A program made the position numbers and the translations under genes. This document shows, in pieces, positions 36,075-45,412 of a stretch of DNA of 64,000 bases. The stretch comes from Bacteroidetes bacterium HLUCCA01 (GTDB taxonomy: Bacteria > Bacteroidota > Rhodothermia > Balneolales > HLUCCA01). Numbering within the stretch: position 1 is the first letter of the stretch; every line of letters starts with the position of its first letter. The notes under the pieces were generated by a model that was given only the letters and a program-made list of their open reading frames with translations, ran no database searches and was not told the origin of the DNA. The stretch spans positions 62,001 to 126,000 of the forward strand of contig LIHN01000005.1 in assembly GCA_001314545.1 (NCBI GenBank), written 5' to 3'.

Positions 36075-36359
36075 ATGAATATCTATGTAGGAAATCTGGC
36101 CTGGAAAGCCAAGAAGCAGGATTTGTCTGAGTTATTTCAGCATTTTGGCGAAGTAACCCGGGCATTTATTGTTCGTGATAAACGTACACGACGATCCAAA
36201 GGCTTCGGATTTGTGGAGATGGAAGATGAAGAAGCGGCCCGTGCCGCCATCGAAGCCCTTAATAACACCGTGTTTATGGAGCGGGCCATTGTAGTAAATG
36301 AAGCACATCCCCGCAAAGACGATGACGATGAGGACACGGATGAGTTTGATGAAGAATGA
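36075..36359 (+). CDS. RRM-type RNA-binding protein
   Basis: A 94-residue single RNA-recognition-motif protein. RNP2 is NIYVGNLAW at the N-terminus and RNP1 is KGFGFVEM near 42-49, with a basic KRTRRSKG just before. The tail after residue 78 is acidic (DDDDEDTDEFDEE). Such small RRM proteins are common in Bacteroidota and cyanobacteria and bind mRNA. Start 36075 gives the RNP2 strand directly. Its stop overlaps the recF start (ATGA). Confidence 0.93.
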   Translation: MNIYVGNLAWKAKKQDLSELFQHFGEVTRAFIVRDKRTRRSKGFGFVEMEDEEAARAAIEALNNTVFMERAIVVNEAHPRKDDDDEDTDEFDEE

Positions 36360-37675
36360 ATGTAAGCGGGCTGGTTCTTACCTGTTTCCGTAACCACAAG
36401 GAAACGGCCGTTACCTGGGCCCCCCGCCTGAATGTCATTACCGGTCCGAACGGGGCCGGTAAAACCAATCTCATAGACGCCATTCACTACCTGTGCATGA
36501 GTCGGAGTTTTGTGGCCACCTCCGACCAGTACGTGGTCACCTCCGGGGAGAAGTCGTTCACGGTGGAGGCCCGCTTTTCCGGTGCAATCCGAAGTAAACC
36601 CTTCGATGTGCGGTGCACGTATTCACGAGGTGAAGGCAAGCGGATTTATGTAAACGACAGTCCGCTCGACAAGCTGTCGGACCTGATCGGCAGGGTGCCG
36701 GTGGTGGTGCTGAGTCCGGACGACAAAAAACTTACCCGGGAAGGTCCGGCCGAACGGCGTTCTTTTCTGGATGGATTCATCGCCCAGCTCTCATCGGCCT
36801 ATCTGCGCGATCTGATTGATTACCGACGGGTTCTCAAGCAACGCAACGCACTGCTGGCTGACTACCGGATGAGCCGGGATGTGATGCAGGCGATGATTGA
36901 ACCCTGGGATTTACAGCTGGCCACGCTGGGCAGCAGAATTGTGCATACCCGCGCACAGACGCTGCTGCGTTTTACCACCTACCTGGAAAAGGGGTACGAA
37001 ACCATTGCAGGTATCGGGCATAAACCCACGTTTGCCTATAAAACGTTTATTAATACCGTTTATTCGGATATGCAAATAAACGATTATAGTCAGGAAGGGG
37101 GTGCGGATCCGGATTCTTCTGCGCCGCTCTCTGATTTCACCATTGCCGGAGGGCCGGACTCTGCGACTGCAGATACCCGGGCCGGCAACACGGAGGGAGT
37201 GGCGGCGGGTGAGGATGGTGTCTCCGGCGGCAAGCAAGCAGTATGGACTCCGGAAGAAATTCAGCAATCGTATGCCGAACTGCTTCAATCCGGTTTCGAC
37301 AAAGACCGTGAGCGCCAACAAACTACCATCGGTCCGCACCGTGACGATATCGTCTTTTATCTGAACGACCTCGAACTACGGAAATTCGGGTCCCAGGGCC
37401 AGCACCGTCTCTTCGCGCTGGCGCTGAAACTGGCACAACGTGACTACTACACTGATGAGCTGGGCGATATGCCCATTTTTCTGCTGGATGATGTGTTCGG
37501 CGACCTTGATCCGTCCAAAACCCAGGTGCTGGTGCATATGTTGCTTGAACAATCCGGTCAAGTATTCATCACCGCGGCCAACCGGAATCTGTTTACGTCG
37601 ATGTTTACCCCGCAAAAGGGGATGGATGCCCTGTATCGCGTAGCTGACGGGCAGGTTACACCCCTCAGCGAATAA
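36356..37675 (+). CDS. recF: Recombination protein RecF, with an internal insertion
   Basis: A 439-residue SMC-like ATPase that loads RecA at gaps with RecO and RecR. It has Walker A GPNGAGKT (30-37), the DxxDKKLTREGPAERRSFLD region, the SGFDKDRERQQTTIGPHRDD segment (312-331), the ABC signature region SQGQHR (346-351), and Walker B FLLDDVFGDLD (375-385). RecF is usually about 360-370 residues. Residues about 242-297 are an extra low-complexity stretch rich in Gly, Asp, Ala and Ser between the lever-arm and the conserved C-terminal block. It overlaps a convergent phosphatase gene by 11 bases. Confidence 0.95.
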   Translation: MNVSGLVLTCFRNHKETAVTWAPRLNVITGPNGAGKTNLIDAIHYLCMSRSFVATSDQYVVTSGEKSFTVEARFSGAIRSKPFDVRCTYSRGEGKRIYVNDSPLDKLSDLIGRVPVVVLSPDDKKLTREGPAERRSFLDGFIAQLSSAYLRDLIDYRRVLKQRNALLADYRMSRDVMQAMIEPWDLQLATLGSRIVHTRAQTLLRFTTYLEKGYETIAGIGHKPTFAYKTFINTVYSDMQINDYSQEGGADPDSSAPLSDFTIAGGPDSATADTRAGNTEGVAAGEDGVSGGKQAVWTPEEIQQSYAELLQSGFDKDRERQQTTIGPHRDDIVFYLNDLELRKFGSQGQHRLFALALKLAQRDYYTDELGDMPIFLLDDVFGDLDPSKTQVLVHMLLEQSGQVFITAANRNLFTSMFTPQKGMDALYRVADGQVTPLSE

Positions 37676-38180
37676 CATCCGTTTTGAGGGTATCAAGCAG
37701 TGCCCGGCAACTCCGGTAGACGATGTCGAATACATTTTTGAACCCGTCCATGCCGCCATAATACGGATCGGGTACCGCTCCGTCTCCGGGATCCGTATCG
37801 AAGTCGCGCAGCAGCACAATCTTCTCCTCGTGTTCATCCTTCACGGCCATTGCCTGCAGATCCGCTGCATTGCTGTGGTCCATCGCCACGGTGAGATCGA
37901 AGTACTCCAGGTCGGAGGCAAGGGCCTGACGGGCTCTGGACAACAATCTGATGCCATGCTGGTTGGCTATATCCTGACTCTTGGAATTTGCGGGGTTGCC
38001 CACGTGCCACGACCCGGTGCCGGCAGAGTCTATTTCGAAGTACTCCTCGAGTCCGTCTTCCATCACCAGATGCTGAAAAACACCCTCGGCCGTAGGGCTC
38101 CTGCAGATATTTCCGAGGCACACAAAATTAATTCGATACGGCTTTTCTTTGGTGATTGCGCGTCTGGGGAAGCTATGCAT
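37665..38180 (-). CDS. Low-molecular-weight protein-tyrosine phosphatase
   Basis: A 171-residue phosphatase. The P-loop is VCLGNICRSPTAEG (C-x4/5-R-S/T form, here CLGNICRS) and the general acid region is AVPDPYYGGMDGFKN near 131-145. These are the two catalytic regions of LMW-PTPs, which may dephosphorylate proteins or act in arsenate reduction; the substrate is unknown. It converges with recF, overlapping 11 bases. Confidence 0.92.
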   Translation of the reverse strand: MHSFPRRAITKEKPYRINFVCLGNICRSPTAEGVFQHLVMEDGLEEYFEIDSAGTGSWHVGNPANSKSQDIANQHGIRLLSRARQALASDLEYFDLTVAMDHSNAADLQAMAVKDEHEEKIVLLRDFDTDPGDGAVPDPYYGGMDGFKNVFDIVYRSCRALLDTLKTDVIR

Positions 38181-38683
38181 GATGGTATCGGGTTGTTTAA
38201 GCGGATGGATTAACGCACAAGTATAACCATAACCTCAGCCGCACACAAAACACAGTCGGCCGGGGATTGTCGTACCAGTTACAGGCTGTGTATACGCCAC
38301 GGTTTTGAGCGCAGTGAACGCGTACTTCCTTGCTTTAAACGGATTCGGGGGCGGATTCAATCAGCTTCAGGCCTCCGAAAAATCCTTCGACGCACTACCC
38401 GGCTCCTCAAAGCATCACTGCAGTATCCTTTAAAGCCGCACTACCCAATCCCCAAAGCCGCGCTGCAGCATCTTTAGTAGCCGTGTTACCGACTCCCCAA
38501 AGCCGCGCTTCAGCATCCTTTAAAGCCGCACTACCCGACTCCCCAAAGCCTCGCTGCAGCATCCTTATAAGGCCGCGCTACCGAATCCCTCAAAAAAGCA
38601 GAAAAAGCTGTATAATCCGTATACATACCAGGCTATTTTGATGAGGCGTAGCGACACCATTACATGAATTCAACGAACTGATT
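38181..38683. other. 503-bp divergent spacer with a tandem repeat
   Basis: No gene. It contains the 45-46-bp repeat array at 38404-38594. The remaining stretches next to the two gene starts should hold their promoters, but I cannot assign them with confidence. Confidence 0.6.
38404..38594. repeat. 45-46-bp intergenic tandem repeat, four copies
   Basis: Units starting TCCTCAAAG (38404), CCCCAAAGCC (38450, 38495, 38541) follow each other at 45-46 bp. Shared words are GCAGCATC, TTAAAGCCGCACTACCC and CCCCAAAGCC. Copies differ by several bases. A partial further start CCCTCAAA lies near 38587. The array sits in a divergent spacer, not at a gene end. Confidence 0.85.
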
Positions 38684-40858
38684 ATGAGTAAGCACGAGTG
38701 GGAAAAAGCAGCGAAGAAAGCCCTGAAGGGCAACGATATTTCGTCACTGGAGCGAGAAGTGGATGGCATCCGTATCAAGCCCTTATACACCTCCGATGAC
38801 CTCCCTGAAGGGGTCCGGCGGCAGGCTGATTCGCCCGATGCTGCCGAAAAAGACGAAAACTGGCCGGGAATCTACCCCTACACCCGGGGTCCTTACCCCA
38901 CTATGTACACCCAGCGAGCCTGGACCATTCGGCAGTATGCCGGTTTTTCTACTGCAGAGGAAAGCAACGCCTTTTACCGCAAAGCATTGCAGGCCGGGCA
39001 AAAAGGTCTGAGTGTTGCCTTTGATCTGGCCACACACCGGGGTTACGACTCCGATCATCCCCGGGTTACCGGTGACGTGGGAAAAGCCGGTGTTGCCATC
39101 GATTCCGTTGAAGACATGAAAATTCTTTTCAACGATATTCCGTTAAACGAAATGTCGGTGTCGATGACCATGAACGGTGCCGTATTGCCGGTAATGGCCT
39201 GTTACATTGTAGCTGCAGAGGAGCAGGGGGTATCGCCGGACCAGCTCAGCGGCACCATTCAGAACGACATCCTCAAAGAGTTCATGGTCCGTAATACCTA
39301 CATTTATCCGCCGGCCCCGTCCATGCGCATCGTTTCAGACATCATCGACTATACCAGTCGTGAAATGCCCCGGTTCAACTCCATATCCATTAGCGGGTAT
39401 CACATGCAGGAAGCCGGGGCGGGTGCACCGCTTGAACTGGCCTTCACGCTGGCCGACGGACTTGAATACGTCCGGGCTGCGGTCCGGCGGGGCCTGGATG
39501 TAGATGCCTTCGCGCCGCGACTATCCTTTTTCTTCGGCATCGGGATGAATTTCCTAACCGAGATTGCCAAGCTGCGTGCAGCCCGTAAGCTCTGGGCTGA
39601 GCTCATCCGCGCGGAATTTAAACCCAAAAGTGAGAAGTCGCTCATGCTCCGCACCCACTGCCAGACCAGCGGATGGAGCCTTACCGCGCAGGATCCGCTC
39701 AACAACGTTGTCCGTACCACGGTAGAAGCCATGGCGGCCGTCCTGGGCGGAACCCAAAGTCTGCACACGAACTCCTACGATGAAGCCGTTTCCCTGCCTA
39801 CGGATACGGCGGCGCGGATTGCCCGCAATACCCAGCTTATCCTGCAGGAAGAGACCGATATTACCTACACGGCCGATCCGCTGGGCGGCTCTTATGCTAT
39901 CGAGGCGCTCACCGCGGAACTTGTTGAACGGGCCAGAACCATCATTGATGAAGTGGAATCTCTGGGGGGGATGACCAAGGCGCTGGAGTCGGGTATGCCG
40001 AAACTGCGCATCGAAGAAGCGGCGGCCCAAAAACAGGCCGGCATCGACAGCGGGAGCATCACCATCGTAGGGGTGAACAGGTATCAGGTCCATGATGAGC
40101 CGGCCATCGATGTTCTGGATATCGACAATACCAGGGTGCGCGAATCGCAGGTTCGTCGACTGGAGGCCGTCAGAGCCGCCCGGGATGAGGACGCGGTCCG
40201 GCGCTCGCTTCAGGCGCTGACCGAGGCGGCCGGCGAGGCGGATACAACGCCGGAACGCAATCTGCTGCACCTGGCCGTGCAGGCTGCACGGGTGCGCGCA
40301 ACGGTGGGTGAAATCAGCGATGCCCTGGAGGCCGTCTGGGGTCGACATCGTGCATCCAGTCAGACCGTAAGCGGGGTTTATGAGCGGATGTACGTCAAAA
40401 AAGATGAATATGCTCAGATAAAGGCCAGGGTCGAGGAGTTTGCCACAGCACGGGGTCGCCGTCCGCGTATGCTGGTGGTCAAAATGGGGCAGGACGGGCA
40501 CGATCGGGGCGCCAGGGTGGTGGCCACGGCATTTGCAGATATGGGTTTCGATGTGGACCTTGGTCCGCTTTTTTCAACTCCGGCCGAGGCTGCCAAGCAG
40601 GCCGTTGAGAACGATGTGCACCTGGTTGGGGTGTCGAGTCTGGCCGCAGGGCATAAAACCCTGATACCGGAACTGATTCAGGAGCTGCGGGCCCAGGGTG
40701 CCGATGATATTCTGGTGGTAGCCGGAGGGGTTATCCCTGAGCAGGACTATCCTTTTTTGAAGGATGCGGGCGTTGCTGAAATCTTCGGTCCCGGAACGAA
40801 CATTCCGGCGGCGGCACTTCGCGTGCTGGAGGATGTGCGTAACCGGTTTTCCTCGTAA
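38684..40858 (+). CDS. Methylmalonyl-CoA mutase, single-chain catalytic subunit
   Basis: A 724-residue B12-dependent mutase that interconverts methylmalonyl-CoA and succinyl-CoA. The TIM-barrel N-terminus has the substrate-binding segments [18 protein letters not shown] and [38 protein letters not shown] is the family signature. The C-terminal B12 domain (about 585-720) has [14 protein letters not shown], with the cobalt-ligand His, and GGVIPEQDY. No small subunit gene is adjacent, as fits the homodimeric or MutB-like type. Its GTPase chaperone MeaB lies at 48189. Confidence 0.96.
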   Translation: MSKHEWEKAAKKALKGNDISSLEREVDGIRIKPLYTSDDLPEGVRRQADSPDAAEKDENWPGIYPYTRGPYPTMYTQRAWTIRQYAGFSTAEESNAFYRKALQAGQKGLSVAFDLATHRGYDSDHPRVTGDVGKAGVAIDSVEDMKILFNDIPLNEMSVSMTMNGAVLPVMACYIVAAEEQGVSPDQLSGTIQNDILKEFMVRNTYIYPPAPSMRIVSDIIDYTSREMPRFNSISISGYHMQEAGAGAPLELAFTLADGLEYVRAAVRRGLDVDAFAPRLSFFFGIGMNFLTEIAKLRAARKLWAELIRAEFKPKSEKSLMLRTHCQTSGWSLTAQDPLNNVVRTTVEAMAAVLGGTQSLHTNSYDEAVSLPTDTAARIARNTQLILQEETDITYTADPLGGSYAIEALTAELVERARTIIDEVESLGGMTKALESGMPKLRIEEAAAQKQAGIDSGSITIVGVNRYQVHDEPAIDVLDIDNTRVRESQVRRLEAVRAARDEDAVRRSLQALTEAAGEADTTPERNLLHLAVQAARVRATVGEISDALEAVWGRHRASSQTVSGVYERMYVKKDEYAQIKARVEEFATARGRRPRMLVVKMGQDGHDRGARVVATAFADMGFDVDLGPLFSTPAEAAKQAVENDVHLVGVSSLAAGHKTLIPELIQELRAQGADDILVVAGGVIPEQDYPFLKDAGVAEIFGPGTNIPAAALRVLEDVRNRFSS

Positions 40859-41052
40859 GGCCGGCCGGGTCTGAGCAATCCCGGTTGAATCGCCGGCTTG
40901 GGTGTTGGCCGTGTTGCCGCGGCCGTCGCCACCATCTCCGCTGCCGATAGTACGGCCTGCCGCTGCCTAACCGTAACCGGACTGCCGTCGCCACCGTCTC
41001 CGCCTCCCTCGCAACCCGAAAAATGTGTGAAAAAAACAGGTGACTTTTTCCG

Positions 41053-41083
41053 ATTTAGACCTTAACTTGGAACAAGTCTAAAT
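41053..41083. promoter_or_regulatory. Perfect inverted repeat ATTTAGAC-N15-GTCTAAAT
   Basis: ATTTAGAC (41053-41060) and GTCTAAAT (41076-41083) are perfect complements with centres 23 bp apart. The loop holds TAACTTGG (41063-41070), one mismatch from the -7 element TAnnTTTG, so the arms could be two half-sites flanking a promoter. It lies 84 bp before the receptor start. A metal- or redox-responsive repressor is plausible but not proven. Confidence 0.45.
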
Positions 41084-41087
41084 AAAA

Positions 41088-41117
41088 AGAAGAGCCCGTC
41101 AGCCGTCTTGCTCTTCT
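41088..41117 (+). promoter_or_regulatory. Leader hairpin before the receptor gene
   Basis: AGAAGAGC (41088-41095) pairs with GCTCTTCT (41110-41117) across a 14-base loop, with no following T-run. It lies in the probable 5' leader of the TonB-receptor gene and may affect translation or mRNA decay. Confidence 0.35.
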
Positions 41118-41166
41118 CACATCCACGACGTAAACCGTCTGCAAGCCTGCCACCCACACAGGATTC

Positions 41167-43965
41167 ATGTCGAATAGTCTGCGATTTACCTTACTATTGC
41201 TGTCTATGTTTGTTGTACTGCCTGCGATGCTCCACGCCCAGGCAGATGCCCACAATGAACTGCTGTATGACGCCGATCAGCCCGGGGTTTTCACCCTGAC
41301 CGGCTTTGTGCGCACCCCTGACGGACAGCCCCTGTCGTACGCTACGGTCCGCACCCAGAACGACCGCTTCACCATCACCGACGAAGACGGCTACTACGAA
41401 ATCCGCCTCCCGCTCAACCAGGTACGTACCATGATCTGGATTGAAGTGCGCTTCGTGGGCATGCAGACCTACCGCGAAGACCTCCTCCTGGAAATCGGGG
41501 CCACATCCTTCCGCAGAGACGTCATACTGCGCAACTCCGATTTATTCCTGCGGGAAGTCACCGTCACCGCGCGGCAATCGGAAGACAACGTCTCCAACTC
41601 CACCTACGTCATCGACCGCATCGCCGTTGAGCAGGCTCAGGCCTACACCCTGGGCGACCTCCTCCAGCTGATTCCGGGCCAGTCGGTGAGCAATCCCCTG
41701 CTGCAGGGAGCCCAATCTATCAATTTCCGGGCGGCATTCCCGGCCAGCGGCTCCACCCAGTTCACCAACAACAATGCCTTCGGCATCGGTATCTTCGTGA
41801 ATGACGCCAACCTGAACAACAACGCCAACATGCAGGGGTATAACCCCGTGACCAACAACGCATTCCGTTCGTTCGGCTCTACCCGCATCAGTACCAACAG
41901 CTTCCAGACCGGCGATGCACCCGGCGGCGGATTCGACCTTCGTGAGCTGCCCGTGGGCGATATTGAGCGGGTGGAGGTAGTGCAGGGTATTGCCTCTGCC
42001 CGGTATGGCGATATCCTGGAGGGAGGGATTTTCATCGAAACCGTTGCCGGCAGGTCGCCCGTCAACCTGAATGTACGGCGCGCAGCAGGCAATACAAATT
42101 TCGGCATCAACAGGGGATTTCAGCTGCATCCCCGCCATGCGGTGAATCTGAGCTTCGATTACCTGTACAGCAACGCCGACCCGCGCGACCGGGTGAAGTC
42201 GTACAATCGCGTGACCGGTTCCCTTCTATGGACATCCTTCTACGGGGCGGAACGGCAGATCCGAAACACCCTTTCGGTCTCCTACCGCACCAACCTGGAC
42301 GATTTCCGCATTGATCCGGACTTCGGCACCGAACAACGGGTTTATTATCAGAACACCGGTCTCTCCGTCTCCAACCGCATCACGGTACAGTCAGCCAGCC
42401 TGCTGTTCAACAACATAACCCTGTCGGTTTCCGGCAACGTTGGCAGAAGTACATCCCTGCTCAATCAGTTTGTGAATCCCGGGGTGCTGCCCGTCACCGG
42501 TGTAACCGAGGAGGGGGTATCGGAAGGGTCCTACCACCCATCCAGCTACCGGACCGAGCGACAGATTCTGGGCGAGCCGGTTTCCATGAACGGTCGCATT
42601 CAATTTAACCGCGCTTTTGTAACCGGCGGATGGAAACACGCGGTTTCCTACGGCGTGAACGGCAGTTTCGATGCCAACTACGGCGACGGGCGGGTCTTTG
42701 ATCCCTACCGACCCATTCGTTTTGGCGGGGCTACCCTCTCAGAGCGACCGGTTTCCTACCGTGAACTCAGTCCGGAGTCGTTGCAGGGCGGTGCCTACCT
42801 GGAAAACACGGTATCCGGCAAAATCGCCGGTCGCGACCTGGTGACCTCCCTCGGCGTACGCGGGGATCTGCAAAACGGATACGCCAACCTGTCGCCCCGC
42901 TTCAATACCCGCTTTCACCTCAGCGAAGCCTTCTCCCTGACCGGCGGATACGGTATTCAGGTCAAAGCCCCGGGACTCATCCACCTGTTTCCCGGTCCCG
43001 ACTACGAGGACTACACCCTGCTCAACAGCTATAACGGCAATGTCAGCGAAAGCATCTACCTGACCTACACACGGATTTCAACCAACGTGGCTGATGAGCT
43101 CAAACCCATGAAATCCTATCGTATGGAAGCCGGTTTTCAGTGGATTTTGCCACAGATGCGACTGAATGCCACGTTTTACAGGAATATTTCGGACGATGGG
43201 ATCACGGTGCTGCAGGAACCGGCCTTCCTGGATCTGCCCGTCTACCAGATTGTCGACCGTCCGCCGGGCCAGACGCCCGTAATCGAAAATACCGGGGAGG
43301 TTAACCGGGTTATTTACTCCCAGGGTCGGGTGGCCAACATGCTCTACTCGCGCAACTGGGGGGTAGAGCTGACCCTGAGCACCCCTCGTATTGAAGCGAT
43401 ACAGACCTCGTTCAATCTGAGTGCGTCTTTTTCCAACAGCTATTATTTCAACCGGGGGGGTAATTTCAACTTTGCCGGTCGCGACCCCCAGCCCAACGAG
43501 GAAATCTGGTTCGGTATCTATCCGCCCAACAAGAGCAGAAGCGGCCGGGCCAATGCCATGCTCACCTCCATGCACCACATCTCCGATCTCGGACTGCTGA
43601 TTACCCTGCGCTCGGAGGCGTTCTTGTACAACTACAGCGAGTCGCTGGCCAACTCCAACCGCGCCATCGCCTACGTGAACAACCAGCTCGAAATTGTCCC
43701 CATCAGTGAAGACGAAATCAATGACCCCCGCTTCGACGTGCTTGACCGTAACGCGGTGGAGGGCACCTTCCGGCGGGAGCCCCGATTCGTCTATTTCAAC
43801 TTTCACGCCAACGTGAGTAAAAACATCAGCCACACGGTCCGACTCTCCTTCTTTGCCAACAACTTCCTGAACCTGCGTCCGGAAGTCATCAATGCAGAGG
43901 GGGATGTCATCCGGGTGCTGAACCAGGAGCCCTACTTCGGTATGGAACTCCGCCTCACCATCTAA
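41167..43965 (+). CDS. TonB-dependent receptor with carboxypeptidase-regulatory-like domain
   Basis: A 932-residue outer-membrane receptor. A signal peptide (about 1-28, ending MLHA-QA) is followed by a CarboxypepD_reg-like domain (LTGFVRTPDGQPLSYATVRTQ), a plug domain (NVSNSTYVIDRIAVEQAQ, VEVVQGIASARYGDILEGGI with the conserved YGD pattern), and a 22-strand-type barrel ending in EPYFGMELRLTI. No TonB box is certain. Such receptors import large or scarce ligands using energy from TonB. It heads a four-gene run with DUF4876, DUF6850 and a di-haem peroxidase. Confidence 0.92.
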   Translation: MSNSLRFTLLLLSMFVVLPAMLHAQADAHNELLYDADQPGVFTLTGFVRTPDGQPLSYATVRTQNDRFTITDEDGYYEIRLPLNQVRTMIWIEVRFVGMQTYREDLLLEIGATSFRRDVILRNSDLFLREVTVTARQSEDNVSNSTYVIDRIAVEQAQAYTLGDLLQLIPGQSVSNPLLQGAQSINFRAAFPASGSTQFTNNNAFGIGIFVNDANLNNNANMQGYNPVTNNAFRSFGSTRISTNSFQTGDAPGGGFDLRELPVGDIERVEVVQGIASARYGDILEGGIFIETVAGRSPVNLNVRRAAGNTNFGINRGFQLHPRHAVNLSFDYLYSNADPRDRVKSYNRVTGSLLWTSFYGAERQIRNTLSVSYRTNLDDFRIDPDFGTEQRVYYQNTGLSVSNRITVQSASLLFNNITLSVSGNVGRSTSLLNQFVNPGVLPVTGVTEEGVSEGSYHPSSYRTERQILGEPVSMNGRIQFNRAFVTGGWKHAVSYGVNGSFDANYGDGRVFDPYRPIRFGGATLSERPVSYRELSPESLQGGAYLENTVSGKIAGRDLVTSLGVRGDLQNGYANLSPRFNTRFHLSEAFSLTGGYGIQVKAPGLIHLFPGPDYEDYTLLNSYNGNVSESIYLTYTRISTNVADELKPMKSYRMEAGFQWILPQMRLNATFYRNISDDGITVLQEPAFLDLPVYQIVDRPPGQTPVIENTGEVNRVIYSQGRVANMLYSRNWGVELTLSTPRIEAIQTSFNLSASFSNSYYFNRGGNFNFAGRDPQPNEEIWFGIYPPNKSRSGRANAMLTSMHHISDLGLLITLRSEAFLYNYSESLANSNRAIAYVNNQLEIVPISEDEINDPRFDVLDRNAVEGTFRREPRFVYFNFHANVSKNISHTVRLSFFANNFLNLRPEVINAEGDVIRVLNQEPYFGMELRLTI

Positions 43966-43990
43966 CCACACACCACACACCACAGGAATC

Positions 43991-45412
43991 ATGATCAATA
44001 GAATACTAGCCGTTATTATCAGTTTCGGGTTTCTTGCCGTAGCCTGCGACAATCCCTCCGGGGTTGATCCGGTAGACCTTACCCTCTCGGTTACCTTCGA
44101 TGAGAGCTACGGGAATCTGCCGGCTGCCGATGTACAGGTCACCATGACCAATGTTACCTCCCAGCAGGCCTTCAATGGCAGCACCGACACCGAAGGACAG
44201 GTGCTTTTTGAAGACCTTCCTTCCGGAAACTATGACATTCAGGCCCTGCTGACCCTTGACGCGGGCACCGTGCAATCCATCACTGGGGTATTACCCTCAA
44301 CCGATGAGATTACCTTCAACGCCTCGGTAGCCAACGTGCTGATTAATCCAGGCACCCAGGTCCCGGCCATCGAACTGGTTTCCGGTCGACTCGGGGACCT
44401 GGTTTTCAAGCAAATCTACTTCGCCGGATCGGACCGGGTGGAGGGAGCCCTTTTCCGCGACCAGTTTCTGGAAATCTACAACAACTCCAATGAGACCATT
44501 TATGTAGACGGCCTGTATATCATGGGGGTATTCGGCAACGCCAGCACGAGTCGTACTGAATATGTCACGGAAACCGGCCAGTTCGACTGGAACCAGTCGA
44601 TCGGCATGCCCACCGATATTGACGCCAACGCCGACTACCTGCACGCCAAATGGATCTATCAGATTCCCGGAACCGGTGAGGAGTATCCGCTTGAGCCCGG
44701 AGAAAGTATCGTAGTAGCCCAGACAGCGCTCAACCATCAGGCGCCGTACACCGATAACGGCGGAAATACGGTAACGGTTGGCGATCCTTCACTGACCGTA
44801 GACCTGAGCGATGCCGATTTTGAAGGGTATGTAGGCGACCAGTTCCCGACACCGCTGGCCTCCGATGTGGATAATCCATCGGTTCCCAACCTGCGACCCA
44901 TCTATATTTTCGGTCGTGACATGATCCTGGACAACCTGGGTAGGGATGGTTTTGTACTGTTCCGTTCCGACGAGGTAGACGGTGCCGACCTGCCGGCGTA
45001 TCCCTCGCCCATTTCCCGTGAAATCCGTGATAACACCCGAATGTATCCGCAGATCCCCATTGAGTGGGTAATTGATGCGGTTGAAACCCAGCCTTCTCCG
45101 GCCAATCAGATTCCGCGGAAGCTGCAGAACGTGCTGGATGCCGGATATACCTATGTTCCGGGCGGCGGCTATTCTTCCAACTCTGTCATCCGTCTGGAAG
45201 CCCAGCGCTTTGGCGACCGTGTGGTACTCAAAGACACCAACAACTCCACCGAAGATTTCACCTTCCTGGAGCGTGCCGCACCCCGGGTGGATGCGCCGCA
45301 ATCGCCCAACACTACGGCACGGTATCTGTTCCGTACCAACCGGGTAGTGCTGGAAGATCCGTTTCTGGATAACCTGGAATCGCAGTGGGCCCGAAGTACC
45401 GGCCGACGTTAA
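43991..45412 (+). CDS. DUF4876-type surface lipoprotein
   Basis: A 473-residue protein with a lipoprotein signal; the lipidation Cys follows FLAVA (AVAC near 16-19). An N-terminal carboxypeptidase-regulatory-like Ig repeat (PAADVQVTMTNVTSQQAFNG, DTEGQVLFEDLPSGNYDI) precedes a domain with QFLEIYNNSNETIYVDGLYI, which resembles lamin-tail-like folds and matches the DUF4876 pattern. The role is unknown, but members partner TonB receptors and may present ligand at the surface. Gap to the receptor is 25 bases; its stop overlaps the DUF6850 start by one base. Confidence 0.82.
   Translation: MINRILAVIISFGFLAVACDNPSGVDPVDLTLSVTFDESYGNLPAADVQVTMTNVTSQQAFNGSTDTEGQVLFEDLPSGNYDIQALLTLDAGTVQSITGVLPSTDEITFNASVANVLINPGTQVPAIELVSGRLGDLVFKQIYFAGSDRVEGALFRDQFLEIYNNSNETIYVDGLYIMGVFGNASTSRTEYVTETGQFDWNQSIGMPTDIDANADYLHAKWIYQIPGTGEEYPLEPGESIVVAQTALNHQAPYTDNGGNTVTVGDPSLTVDLSDADFEGYVGDQFPTPLASDVDNPSVPNLRPIYIFGRDMILDNLGRDGFVLFRSDEVDGADLPAYPSPISREIRDNTRMYPQIPIEWVIDAVETQPSPANQIPRKLQNVLDAGYTYVPGGGYSSNSVIRLEAQRFGDRVVLKDTNNSTEDFTFLERAAPRVDAPQSPNTTARYLFRTNRVVLEDPFLDNLESQWARSTGRR

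Larger units (their letters stand above)
40859..41166. other. 308-bp spacer before the TonB-receptor operon
   Basis: No gene. The first half is G+C-rich with two near-copies of CCGTCGCCACC-TCTCCGC about 60 bp apart. The second half holds an inverted repeat (41053-41083) and a hairpin (41088-41117) before the receptor gene, probably control elements. Confidence 0.6.
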
